Shown here: positions 7,811 to 15,758 of the stretch, one piece after another
How the letters are laid out: every line of letters begins with the position of its first letter
Position numbering within the stretch: the stretch's first letter is position 1
Source of the DNA: SG-bin7 sp964498095
Lineage (GTDB): Bacteria > Bdellovibrionota > Bdellovibrionia > Bdellovibrionales > SG-bin7
DNA length: 64,000 nt
Assembly (NCBI GenBank): GCA_964498095.1
Contig: CAZCFY010000009.1
Span: 62,001-126,000 of the forward strand
Direction: 5' to 3'
The notes under the pieces: model-generated
Databases searched by the model: none
What the model saw: the letters and a program-made list of their open reading frames with translations, nothing else
Told to the model about the DNA's origin: nothing
Position numbers and translations under genes: made by a program

Positions 7811-10452
7811 TCCGCTTTCATTGTTTGCTTAGCAAGATCACGGATTCCGACGCAGCGGCGGTCTTCTTGCTGACCGATTAAGAGTTCACGCCGTACCGGG
7901 TATTCTAAATTTTTCTCGCTAGCAATAAAATTACCGATAGTCTCGCTACTTTCACGGGTACACTTGCGGGGCAATAGATTTTCCGAGAATTCCTCGACAA
8001 AATAATTATCGCGCGAGCCATCGCGGTTGGCGACAACGTCGAAATAAGTCTTCGTATGCGGTTCAAAAAGTTGTTCTTGACCCGGTAAAAAGATATTTCG
8101 CATGATCGCGCGCTTTTGCGCCATAGGCATTTTGTTTTTGGGCTCAAGAAGTTTAGCCATCCATTCTGCTTTGACGCCGGCATCAGGAATGGCGGCGGCA
8201 CAAGCAAGTGCCGAGCGTACGCCGCGCTCAGATTTATCCAAACTTGATTCTTTAGCTAACATCGCCTTATTTCCCGGAAAATTACGCCGACAAAGGGCCC
8301 AAAGCATTTGCCAGCGCAAATCAGGGTCAGTGACAAGATTATTCTTTAATTGCTCCTGCAACGCTGTTAAACCGCCGGGCGACTGAGCGACCTTTGCTAA
8401 CATCTTAACCCACAATTTAAATTGGTCGCTTCCCGGCTTAGTGTTTTCGATCTGCTTTAAGAAAAAACCTTCCAGATATACTATAAGTTCATTTTTCTGC
8501 GGCGACGCCGGCATATAGTAAAGAGCGCTATTCATCTCTGAGGTGCCCCGGCCCAGAACGGTTTCCAAAACCTTGTTGAGAATTAATAAATCTTTTTCTC
8601 CGGAAATTTGCGCCTGAACGGCAGCCGTATAATTTTGAATCGGCATTTTCTGATCAATTACCATTTGCCAAAGATTAGACCACGCCATTGCTCTAACGAG
8701 AGGTTCGGGCACCAAATTTATCTCTGATTTTAATTTTTCTAAAGTTAGCAAATCAAAATAAATTTTCATGTAGGCATGATCGTTATAGTTAGGAAAAATA
8801 AATCCCGGGCACTGTTTGCCAACTAACTCTTTGAGTTCAGCCGTTTCACCTTCCATCGTGATGTCTATTTTTTGCGTGACTCGATAAGTGTTATTTTGTT
8901 TTTCAAAAACTCCCACCTGAAAGGAATGAGGGCGATTCGATGATGTCGCAGACTTCAGCTCTAAACGTGCTATGCTGACCTTATTATTATCGCATTCCAA
9001 TTTCACATTTAATGTATCTACACCGGCTTCCCGCAGCCACACTTTTGACCAAGCCGTCAGATCGTGAGCCGTGTGCGCCTGCAGAGATCCAATAAAATCA
9101 GCCAAAGTGGCATTAGAAAATCCATATTTACGCATGTAAGTACGTACGCCTTTTTGGAAGCTATCTTTGCCAATATAATAAGAAAGTTGCTTCATTACGG
9201 CAGCACCTTTGCCGTAAGTAATTCCATCGAAATTGGCGCGCGCGTCGGATGTTGAGTTTACAGAAGCGGCTTCAATCGGATGAGTTGTAACAAGTTGGTC
9301 CTCCCAATAGGCCCACGATTTATCGCTGGTAAAAAAATCGTTCCACGCTTCCTTAAATTCAGTGGCCTCATATTGGGCCAAAGTTGCCATGTAAGTCGCA
9401 AAACTCTCGTTAAGCCATAGATCCTTCCACCATTTCATGGTTACAAGATTACCAAACCACATATGCGCCATTTCGTGAAGAATAACACCTGAGGCGTTTA
9501 CGAGCTCTTCACGGGTTGACTGGGAACGCGAAAAATATCTTTCACTAAAGGTTACAGCCGCGACATTTTCCATGGCGCCACTGGCAAATTCCGGCACGAT
9601 GATTTGATCGTATTTGCCAAAGGGATATTCGTAATCGAAATATTTATTATAAAAGGCAAACCCCTGCTTGGTAATTTTGAACCACCAGTTGGCATCCACA
9701 TATTTTGCAAACGATTTGCGGGCAAGTAATCGTAGCGGCATTTTGCCGTAGCGGTCGGTAAAAACTTTGTAGCCCCCCGCAATTAATGAAAACAAATAGG
9801 TACTCATTTTTGGCGTCGTTGCAAACTTCCAGAGACGTTGATCACCAACGATCTTCTTTTTTACCGACGGTGATGTGGATACTAACTCCCATTGCGCGGG
9901 AGCCGTTACCGATAAAGTTAAAGTCGCCTTTAAATCTGGTTGGTCAAAACAGGGCATAAATCTGTTAGCGTCGTAGGGCTCAAAATCGGTATAGAGATAG
10001 GTTTCACCGTCAATTGAATCCTTATAGCGGTGCAAACCGCGCGCATCGTTGCTATAGTTATGGCTATAATTAACCTCGACGACATTGAGTCCTTTAACCA
10101 AAGCTGTTTGCGGAAGGTAAATTCCCGTACCGTCATAACGGTAATTGGTGACCGGCGCTTTATTGACTTTAACTCCGCTAACCTCGCCGTCGCTAAAATC
10201 CAGTCGAAGCTCGTTTGGAACTTCGCTGAGATTAAACCCCGCTTTAAGCGTGCCACTAAACTTGTCACCCTTAGGGCTGATGTTAACGTGTAATTCATAA
10301 ACGACTTCGCTTAAAATGCGGGCGCGGTTTTCGGCCTCAGCTAAACTCAGGGAATGCTTTAAAGTTTCAGGAATTTCCTGGGTCTTATTTATAGTTGCGC
10401 AACTTATAGTAGAAATAATTGCACCCATGAGTAGTACGCTTCGAAGCTTCAT
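7807..10452 (-). CDS. M1 family aminopeptidase, lipoprotein
   Basis: An 881-residue enzyme. The start chosen follows GGAGGTCAAA and yields a lipoprotein signal ending ISC, which the longer frame would displace. The diagnostic M1 elements are present: exopeptidase motif GAMENVAAVTF, zinc site HEMAHMWFGN and the third ligand in NESFATY. Downstream is a long helical ERAP1-type C-terminal domain. The length matches PepN-like M1 enzymes. Family members remove N-terminal amino acids from peptides. A lipid anchor implies a periplasmic or outer-membrane location. It sits near a secreted metallopeptidase and a prolyl oligopeptidase, a theme of extracytoplasmic protein digestion. Confidence 0.95.
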   Translation of the reverse strand: MKLRSVLLMGAIISTISCATINKTQEIPETLKHSLSLAEAENRARILSEVVYELHVNISPKGDKFSGTLKAGFNLSEVPNELRLDFSDGEVSGVKVNKAPVTNYRYDGTGIYLPQTALVKGLNVVEVNYSHNYSNDARGLHRYKDSIDGETYLYTDFEPYDANRFMPCFDQPDLKATLTLSVTAPAQWELVSTSPSVKKKIVGDQRLWKFATTPKMSTYLFSLIAGGYKVFTDRYGKMPLRLLARKSFAKYVDANWWFKITKQGFAFYNKYFDYEYPFGKYDQIIVPEFASGAMENVAAVTFSERYFSRSQSTREELVNASGVILHEMAHMWFGNLVTMKWWKDLWLNESFATYMATLAQYEATEFKEAWNDFFTSDKSWAYWEDQLVTTHPIEAASVNSTSDARANFDGITYGKGAAVMKQLSYYIGKDSFQKGVRTYMRKYGFSNATLADFIGSLQAHTAHDLTAWSKVWLREAGVDTLNVKLECDNNKVSIARLELKSATSSNRPHSFQVGVFEKQNNTYRVTQKIDITMEGETAELKELVGKQCPGFIFPNYNDHAYMKIYFDLLTLEKLKSEINLVPEPLVRAMAWSNLWQMVIDQKMPIQNYTAAVQAQISGEKDLLILNKVLETVLGRGTSEMNSALYYMPASPQKNELIVYLEGFFLKQIENTKPGSDQFKLWVKMLAKVAQSPGGLTALQEQLKNNLVTDPDLRWQMLWALCRRNFPGNKAMLAKESSLDKSERGVRSALACAAAIPDAGVKAEWMAKLLEPKNKMPMAQKRAIMRNIFLPGQEQLFEPHTKTYFDVVANRDGSRDNYFVEEFSENLLPRKCTRESSETIGNFIASEKNLEYPVRRELLIGQQEDRRCVGIRDLAKQTMKAD

Positions 10453-10513
10453 TTTGACCTCCGCGATGAATCGAATTGACATCATAACGACTGATTTTCT
10501 AACTTACAAATAG

Positions 10514-11107
10514 ATGAGTCATTTTTTTGCGTATCTGTCTCGAATGAAGCATATCCAGCGCTGGGGCCTCATGCACTGCACCCACAAGGAAAACGTGCAG
10601 GAACATAGCCTGCAAGTCGCCGTAATCGCCCACGCCCTGGCTTTAATCAAAAATAAACATTTTAACGGGAAAGTTAACCCCGAACGCGTGGCACTTTTAG
10701 GAATTTATCACGATGCCACCGAAGTTATTACCGGAGACCTTCCAACGCCCGTGAAATATTTTAGTGCTGATATTAAACAAGCCTATAAAAACATCGAAAA
10801 GTTTGCGGCTGACCGACTTATTGATTTAATTCCAACGGAATTTCAGTCGGATTTTAAAAACCTATTATACGGGGATGATAACACCGAACACGAGAGTTTG
10901 GTAAAATCCGCAGACGCCATTGCGGCTTACATTAAATGTTGTGAAGAACAGGCCACCGGGAATGCGGAGTTTGGCCGGGCCAAGATCGCCATAGAGGAAA
11001 AAATTAAATCTATGGCAAGCCCCGAAGTAAAATATTTTATGCGGCACTTCGTGCCGAGTTTCTCACTTTCGCTCGACGAAATTAGCGCGCACACTTCTGC
11101 ATTGTAG
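10514..11107 (+). CDS. yfbR: 5'-deoxynucleotidase YfbR-like (HD domain)
   Basis: A 197-residue HD-domain protein. The N-terminus MSHFFAYLSRMKHIQRWGLM and the following ENVQEHSLQVAVIAHAL are strongly YfbR-like. The metal ligands can be seen as His in QEHSLQ, His-Asp in YHDATEV and an Asp in KSADAIAAY. YfbR dephosphorylates deoxyribonucleoside 5'-monophosphates, acting in nucleotide salvage. That fits an organism recycling nucleic acids. The length equals the E. coli enzyme's. The 3' end overlaps the convergent rhodanese gene by 26 nt. Confidence 0.93.
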   Translation: MSHFFAYLSRMKHIQRWGLMHCTHKENVQEHSLQVAVIAHALALIKNKHFNGKVNPERVALLGIYHDATEVITGDLPTPVKYFSADIKQAYKNIEKFAADRLIDLIPTEFQSDFKNLLYGDDNTEHESLVKSADAIAAYIKCCEEQATGNAEFGRAKIAIEEKIKSMASPEVKYFMRHFVPSFSLSLDEISAHTSAL

Positions 11108-11480
11108 CCGCGTCGTAATAATCGCCAAGTCCACCAAGATTATGCAGATTGGTAAAGCCAAACTCCTTGAGTACGTTAATGACTTTTGCGGCGCGGGCTC
11201 CCGAGCGGCAATAAACCGCGACGTCTTTATTTTTGTCGGAGTTTACGAGTTTTAAAACTTTGTTAACGGCGCTTTCCGGATGATTCAAAAACTCTTCAAT
11301 AGAAACCAAGTGTGCGCCAACAACATAACCGTCGCAAGCCTCTTGGCGAACATCGATAACCGGAACCCGTTGAGATAGTAAAGTTTGAACCGCTTCCACC
11401 ACCGGTTTGCCAACTTGTTGCGGATGATCGGCAAAGGCTAGAGAAGAAATTAAAGAAACCGTAACAATGAGAAACTTCAT
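11082..11480 (-). CDS. Periplasmic rhodanese-like protein
   Basis: A 132-residue single rhodanese domain with a Sec signal peptide (about residues 1-17, ending LAFA). The conserved elements are VIDVRQEACDGYVVGAH and the active-site loop CRSGARAA with its persulfide Cys. The C-terminus is LGGLGDYYDAATMQKC. It probably carries sulfane sulfur or acts in a thiol relay in the periplasm. It lies 9 nt downstream of the beta-barrel gene and is probably co-transcribed with it. A close paralogue lies at 59202-59627 and shares the Glu-Ala-Cys-x-Gly-Tyr-Val-x-Gly-Ala-His stretch and the C-terminal Tyr-Tyr-Asp and Lys-Cys. Confidence 0.9.
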   Translation of the reverse strand: MKFLIVTVSLISSLAFADHPQQVGKPVVEAVQTLLSQRVPVIDVRQEACDGYVVGAHLVSIEEFLNHPESAVNKVLKLVNSDKNKDVAVYCRSGARAAKVINVLKEFGFTNLHNLGGLGDYYDAATMQKCAR

Positions 11481-11489
11481 AAATCCTCC

Positions 11490-12191
11490 TTAGAACAAAA
11501 GACTCGCTAACAGCGAAAATGAATTCAAATTGACGTCTCCGGAGGTACCTTTTATTTTTTTAGATGTCAAAAGGCCGGTTAACAAAAAGCGCGTTTCACT
11601 GCTCGTAGGCCAGGCATAACCGCCGCCGAGGTCATAGCCAAAGCCTGTATCACTGACGCCAGAAATGGTGTAACCCGAACCCGTGATTGACTCCGATGCT
11701 TTTGCCAACCCCACGTCAGCTCGCAACAGCCAGCCGTCACCGATATTGGCGCCAAAAAAATGCTGAATACTATAGGCGTACAAACTGGAACTAATCGAAT
11801 ATTCAGTTAAACCAGAGGGACTGCGATAACTATCGCCCTGACCGCAAATAATAAACCCCTGCATTGTCTGATGCCCCGCCATGGGCCAGTAGAAGCCCAA
11901 GATATCAATTGCTACCTGGGTACGGTTCCAACCAGCAAGAGAAGCGGTCGTATCGGGATCATATTTATTACTTGATAAACCTAAACCCCATTGGGTGTAC
12001 CAGGTTTCATTTTGTGAAGGCAGCTGTGCATCTAGTTGATCGTACATTTCGGTTTTGGAAGGCACGGGCTTTTTGGCTTCGGCGGGTTTTTCGGTGGGGG
12101 CCGCTGGATTTTCGCGAGCAGCGGCAGGATTTTGGGCAAATACATTTGCGGAGTAAAATATAAATAGGCAGATTCTAACTAATGTGTTCAT
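11490..12191 (-). CDS. Predicted outer-membrane beta-barrel protein
   Basis: A 233-residue exported protein. The start ATG follows GAGGTCATC and gives a signal peptide ending NVFA. An Ala/Pro/Lys-rich linker (about residues 20-45) precedes a region of alternating hydrophobic strands separated by Gly/Ser turns. The protein ends in Phe (SLLASLLF), the usual C-terminal signature of BAM-assembled barrels. No specific family was recognised. The first gene of a two-gene unit with the rhodanese. Confidence 0.6.
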   Translation of the reverse strand: MNTLVRICLFIFYSANVFAQNPAAARENPAAPTEKPAEAKKPVPSKTEMYDQLDAQLPSQNETWYTQWGLGLSSNKYDPDTTASLAGWNRTQVAIDILGFYWPMAGHQTMQGFIICGQGDSYRSPSGLTEYSISSSLYAYSIQHFFGANIGDGWLLRADVGLAKASESITGSGYTISGVSDTGFGYDLGGGYAWPTSSETRFLLTGLLTSKKIKGTSGDVNLNSFSLLASLLF

Positions 12192-12349
12192 GATGACCTC
12201 TCTTTGGCGCATCGTTGGCGAACGAGGTCTGATTTTAATGACGCGTGTTCCGCAGAGTCAAACGCAATCCTTGCTTATATAATTTTACCTTTTAATTTCC
12301 CTTTTATTTTACCTCCGCGGCGGCGGAGGTTGGATTGGTAGCAGTTGAT

Positions 12350-12391
12350 CCACCGCCGCGGCGGTGGAAGTGAAGTGAAGTGAAGTGAAGT
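12350..12391. repeat. 18-bp GC palindrome plus (GAAGT)5
   Basis: CCACCGCCGCGGCGGTGG is its own reverse complement. It runs directly into five tandem GAAGT pentamers (12367-12391). A similar arrangement, palindrome followed by GAAGT units, is at 54111-54144. Confidence 0.9.
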
Positions 12392-12405
12392 GAAAGTGCC
12401 AAGTT

Positions 12406-12422
12406 AGTCCGGCGCCGGAAGT
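12406..12422. repeat. TCCGGCGCCGGA palindromic element, copy 1
   Basis: Core at 12408-12419 with AG before and AGT after. Intergenic copy, about 15 bp beyond the GAAGT tract. Confidence 0.85.
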
Positions 12423-12608
12423 AGTAGGGAAAATGCGGCAGGCTACGAGAGCTCCGCCGCTGCCACAAACAACGTCGTCGACAACAGGGTCATCGCCAGC
12501 AAAACCCACGCCCGCCAGCAAAACCCGCAACGTCGTCGCCAGCTACCACCCACAGCCGTCAGCGAATCAGCCCTTACGCGCCCAGCGCCACCGCGCAAAT
12601 CCAAAACG

Positions 12609-12803
12609 TCATTTCGCGCGAGCAACGACTTCCTTGTCAGACGGGCGAGATTTGCGCACGTCAGCCTTGACGATCTCGCTCATTATTTTTTCTTCCAGGC
12701 CTTCCCAGTATTCTTCCTCAATGGGTAGGCCCTCGTTTTTTGATAGTTTTATGGCAAGTTGCCATTGCCATTCCCAATCATCTACGTTTTTTACATTACT
12801 CAT
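12609..12803 (-). CDS. Small protein co-transcribed with ECF sigma factor
   Basis: A 64-residue, Trp- and Glu-rich soluble protein (VDDWEWQWQLAIKL near the start, Lys/Arg-rich tail). Its ATG overlaps the sigma-factor stop in an ATGA arrangement, so it is translationally coupled. That is the position anti-sigma factors usually occupy. It has no membrane segment and no zinc-binding HxxxCxxC motif, so it is not a classical anti-sigma factor. It could be an unusual one or a sigma-associated effector. No family was recognised. Confidence 0.7.
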   Translation of the reverse strand: MSNVKNVDDWEWQWQLAIKLSKNEGLPIEEEYWEGLEEKIMSEIVKADVRKSRPSDKEVVARAK

Positions 12804-13465
12804 TGTTCCATCCCTTCGTTAGTGTTCGCAAAGCCAAGACTTGCGATCACATCTTTTCGGTTAAATAAATTTAATAAATTTTTATCCGAAATCTTACTTT
12901 TTAATTTTATCAAAGCGTGGCGGTAGTTTGCTTTGGCTGTGTCATAAGGACACTCCATGATTTGCGCGACCTCTTTGAAACTTAAGTCTTCATAGATCCG
13001 CAAAACGAGAGCCGTCTTTTGGCGTTCCGGCAATTCATCGATGGCGGCGTTTAATACCTCCCGCAAATCCACGCCTTCTAGGTCACTTTCCGCCTGGGGA
13101 GAAACGGCGATATTTACTTTGGAAATATCGAGAGCTTCATGGCGGCGGCCACGCAATTTATTTTTGGCCGTGTTAATACTTATCTGAAACAACCAACTTC
13201 GAAATGCCGCCCGGCCCTCAAACAGATGTAGCTTTTGATAGGCTTTCAAAAAACTTTCCTGCACTACATCCTCCGCTGTTTCAAGATCGCGAACGATTCG
13301 CAAGGCCATTCGCAAAACAGACTTTTGATACTTGCGCACCAAAAGCGAAAAGGCCGCGCGATCACCGCCACGAACTTGCGCTATGATCGATAGATCCGAA
13401 GAATTCTCTTCAGAGCCGATGCTTAGACCCGGCTTGTCCTTAGTCGGGTTAATATCTTTCTTCAT
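12800..13465 (-). CDS. ECF RNA polymerase sigma factor
   Basis: A 221-residue sigma-70 family factor of the RpoE/ECF type. The start follows GGAGGAATT. Region 2 is at about residues 30-100 (AFSLLVRKYQKSVLRMALRI, then DVVQESFLKAYQ and FRSWLFQISINTAKNKLR). Region 4 spans about 145-200 (IDELPERQKTALVLRIYEDLSFKEVAQIMECP), the helix-turn-helix that reads the -35 box. No region 1.1 or 3. It directs polymerase to a dedicated promoter set, probably in an envelope or stress response. It is the first gene of a two-gene operon with the 64-residue protein. Confidence 0.95.
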   Translation of the reverse strand: MKKDINPTKDKPGLSIGSEENSSDLSIIAQVRGGDRAAFSLLVRKYQKSVLRMALRIVRDLETAEDVVQESFLKAYQKLHLFEGRAAFRSWLFQISINTAKNKLRGRRHEALDISKVNIAVSPQAESDLEGVDLREVLNAAIDELPERQKTALVLRIYEDLSFKEVAQIMECPYDTAKANYRHALIKLKSKISDKNLLNLFNRKDVIASLGFANTNEGMEQ

Positions 13466-13660
13466 AATTCCTCCGCACATGAAGTGGTTGATAATTTTGG
13501 GGAATTTCACTCTTATGGAGATCACTGCTGAGGCCTAGGGACTTCATGTCCCCAAGTCATCCCTCGCTATGTAGATAATTCAAACGCTGTGCCTGGAAAA
13601 AGTGCACCGCTTACATGCCCGGCGCGAATTTATGCGGTCGGCAGGCTACACAGCCAATAC

Positions 13661-13691
13661 TTATGGACGCGGTAAAAAGATGTTATGGACG
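13661..13691. promoter_or_regulatory. Direct repeat TTATGGACG, 22-bp period
   Basis: Two identical 9-mers spaced two helical turns apart, upstream of the lipoprotein gene and of the divergent sigma operon. This spacing suits a protein binding the same face of the helix. The binder is unknown. Confidence 0.35.
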
Positions 13692-13749
13692 TAACTTTTT
13701 TTGTCTAGGCCTTTACGAAATTTGTCCTATTACAAATATGTAACCACAG

Positions 13750-13775
13750 TAGCCCGCGGCAATTCCGCGTGGCTA
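13750..13775. promoter_or_regulatory. Hairpin in the divergent region
   Basis: TAGCC-CGCGG, loop CAATT, CCGCG-T-GGCTA: ten base pairs with one bulged T. No T-run follows on either strand, so it is not an obvious terminator. It could be a 5'-UTR structure of the lipoprotein gene at 13891. Confidence 0.4.
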
Positions 13776-13890
13776 GCCTGTCTCAATTTGGTAATTAAAC
13801 CCCCTGCCAAAATAGCGAATTGCATTTTTGAAGTACCCGCTAAACTGAATTTAGTTAGGGGTAACTTGGGTTTTGATAGGTGGGAGAAAA

Positions 13891-14379
13891 ATGAAAAATT
13901 TAACACACACATTCACACTCGGATTAGCCACATTGTTATTAAGTGCCTGCGGCAATTGGTCCACGTTACCTGCGAACCTAAATCAGTTAGAATCTCAGAA
14001 CGAGACGCTGCGAAAAACCGATGGCCTCTCAGTTTATTCAATGGCCGCCGATGACATTCTTATATTGTCCCCCGTAAGCGAGTACGACTACGAAGGAGCC
14101 GTTGAAATTGAGATTTTTAATGAATCCGATAAGGGTAGAGTATTAAACATCTCCGCGACCTTGCCTGACTTGGCGCTCTTTGGAGAACAAATCACAGCCA
14201 TAGAAATTCCGGATTATGTAGCCGTCTCAGCAAAATCGAAAATTGCCGTCACTTTAAAAATTCGTGCGTCAGGAGCCATACCTTTTGTACCGGCGCGGAA
14301 CTTTTTAAATGTAAACATTGCCGAAGTCGCCGGAACAAAGCCCGCGTCAACGGCAAAATTATTCTTGGTAACCCGGTAA
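13891..14379 (+). CDS. Small lipoprotein with beta-sandwich-like domain
   Basis: A 162-residue protein. The ATG follows GGTGGGAGAAAA and opens a lipoprotein signal ending LLLSAC, with Cys about residue 20. The mature part is rich in beta-branched residues with alternating hydrophobicity (VEIEIFNESD, KIAVTLKIRASG) and resembles an Ig-like or ASH-type sandwich. No catalytic motif. No family recognised. Divergent from the ECF sigma operon and convergent with the M14 carboxypeptidase gene, 19 nt away. Confidence 0.7.
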   Translation: MKNLTHTFTLGLATLLLSACGNWSTLPANLNQLESQNETLRKTDGLSVYSMAADDILILSPVSEYDYEGAVEIEIFNESDKGRVLNISATLPDLALFGEQITAIEIPDYVAVSAKSKIAVTLKIRASGAIPFVPARNFLNVNIAEVAGTKPASTAKLFLVTR

Positions 14380-14398
14380 GAAAGTACCGGCGCAATAA

Positions 14399-15748
14399 TT
14401 AAAGATCGACTCTTTGATCGGTCACGGTAATTTCGCGCCCCATGATCTTGTAGGTCCCAGGCTCCAACAATATATGGAAATTACCTTTAGTATCGGCCTT
14501 ATACTCAAACGTTTTCCATTTTGCTTTACTAGAAATGTTTTCGACAGTCACAACGGGAGACGGACTTACACCACGAACCCCCGCCCCATCTAATAAGTCC
14601 AGTAATGTCATCCAAGCAACACGCAGTTTTTGCACGGTATTGTCGCGGTACTGTTGGTAACTCACTTGGAACTCTTGATTCATCTCAATAACAAAAGGCA
14701 TAACTTGAAAATCATTATAGAGCCAATCGATATCACCGCCATCAACGGAGTATAAAATTTCCCAGGGAGTACCAGGAGTATAACGGTCTCCGCCACCATC
14801 TCCCACTATCTGGCTGGCGATACCACCACCTACTCGTTTAAAGAAATCATGGTGGGGCGTGCGCTGCCCCTGACAACTAAAAGGGTATAATACGAGTTCG
14901 CCGTAAGAATGTAACGATAGGCTCACTGCAGGGCGAACATTTTTAATGAGATTAATTACGGCTTGGGTTTCGTGCTCTGATCCCGCGCTTGGACCGCGAT
15001 AAGTATCCGAGTTTTTATTGCCGCTTGAACCTTGGCATTGCCCCCATTTGTAAGGGTAATTGCGATTTACGTCGACGCCAAAACCGCCCGCCACGTTTTT
15101 ACGCCACCAATTATTACTTTCCCAGACAACATTATTCCCGTCGGGATTTACCATGGGTACAGCCCAAATTTCGTTTTGGTCAACCCAGTGTGTGACTTTT
15201 TTATCCGAACCGTAATGAGCTAACAAATATTCAATCATATCAAGCGGAACTTCGGGGCTCATGACTTCGCGGGCGTGGTGCATTCCATTAATATAAAAAG
15301 TTGGCTTTTTATATTTGGATATGAGGCTCTTATTGGTAATACGCAACGCCCAGATATCACGCCCCTGCTCGGTCTTCCCAATGCTAACGGCATCAGCGAA
15401 GTTCGGGTACTTGGCTGCATAGGATTTTAATATTTCTTCGATTTCCCGCGGGTCTTTGTATTCTGAGTCGACAGCGGCATTTAAGAAATTTTCTTTGACG
15501 ACTTCATAGCCGGCGCTGCGCAGATCCTGTAACTCTTCTCGCGTGACTACAACTCCAACTTCACTGCGCCGCAAATTCACGCCAGAAATATCAAAATTTT
15601 GCGAACTTAAAGTTCGTAGCTCCGGCGAGAAGTTTTTTAGTTTTAAAACCACGTGCAGCCGGTCCTGGCGTACGGGAGTAGAATTCCCCACGAAACCAAG
15701 ACTCAAAAAAATACTTAGACCAACCATGGTCAATTTTTTTGAATTCAT
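14399..15748 (-). CDS. Exported M14 zinc carboxypeptidase
   Basis: A 449-residue enzyme. The start follows AAGGAGACTTCA and gives a signal peptide. A propeptide-like region (about residues 25-90) precedes the catalytic domain. The zinc site is HHAREVMSPE (HxxE) with the second His in SLHSYGELVLYPF, the substrate-binding NRNYPYKWG lies between, and the catalytic Glu is in FVIEMNQEF. The C-terminal extension (VENISSKAKWKTFEYKA) looks like a small beta domain. It is closest in layout to carboxypeptidase T-like M14 enzymes. It lies 10 nt behind the FHA-GGEEF cyclase gene, so both probably share a transcript. Confidence 0.93.
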   Translation of the reverse strand: MNSKKLTMVGLSIFLSLGFVGNSTPVRQDRLHVVLKLKNFSPELRTLSSQNFDISGVNLRRSEVGVVVTREELQDLRSAGYEVVKENFLNAAVDSEYKDPREIEEILKSYAAKYPNFADAVSIGKTEQGRDIWALRITNKSLISKYKKPTFYINGMHHAREVMSPEVPLDMIEYLLAHYGSDKKVTHWVDQNEIWAVPMVNPDGNNVVWESNNWWRKNVAGGFGVDVNRNYPYKWGQCQGSSGNKNSDTYRGPSAGSEHETQAVINLIKNVRPAVSLSLHSYGELVLYPFSCQGQRTPHHDFFKRVGGGIASQIVGDGGGDRYTPGTPWEILYSVDGGDIDWLYNDFQVMPFVIEMNQEFQVSYQQYRDNTVQKLRVAWMTLLDLLDGAGVRGVSPSPVVTVENISSKAKWKTFEYKADTKGNFHILLEPGTYKIMGREITVTDQRVDL

Positions 15749-15758
15749 TGAAGTCTCC

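Larger units (their letters stand above)
12192..12608. other. Intergenic region with GC palindromes and pentamer tract
   Basis: No convincing gene in this 417-bp stretch between the sigma operon and the beta-barrel gene. From 12311 it holds an imperfect palindrome (ACCTCC...GGAGGT), an 18-bp perfect palindrome (12350-12367), five GAAGT units, one copy of the TCCGGCGCCGGA element, and a C-rich segment with a duplicated CGCCAGCAAAACCC (about 12494-12507 and 12512-12525). Open frames crossing it on both strands have low-complexity translations and no ribosome sites. It looks like accumulated repeat sequence. Confidence 0.7.
13466..13890. other. Divergent intergenic region (sigma operon / lipoprotein)
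   Basis: This 425-bp region must contain promoters for both flanking units. Visible structure: a direct repeat TTATGGACG at 13661-13669 and 13683-13691, 22 bp apart, and a hairpin at 13750-13775. No gene is supported; short frames lack ribosome sites. No c-di-GMP riboswitch could be folded from it by eye. Confidence 0.6.

Noticed and set aside
12309..12625. Two minus-strand frames (73 and 60 codons) over the GC repeats
   Set aside because: The translation only reflects repeats; no Shine-Dalgarno and no conserved-looking sequence.
12433..12822. 129-codon plus-strand frame over the repeat region and small gene
   Set aside because: Low-complexity Pro/Arg/Ala translation, antisense to the coupled 64-residue gene.
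13600..13700. Possible c-di-GMP (GEMM) riboswitch near GGACGC
   Set aside because: The conserved paired helices and the tetraloop partner could not be found.
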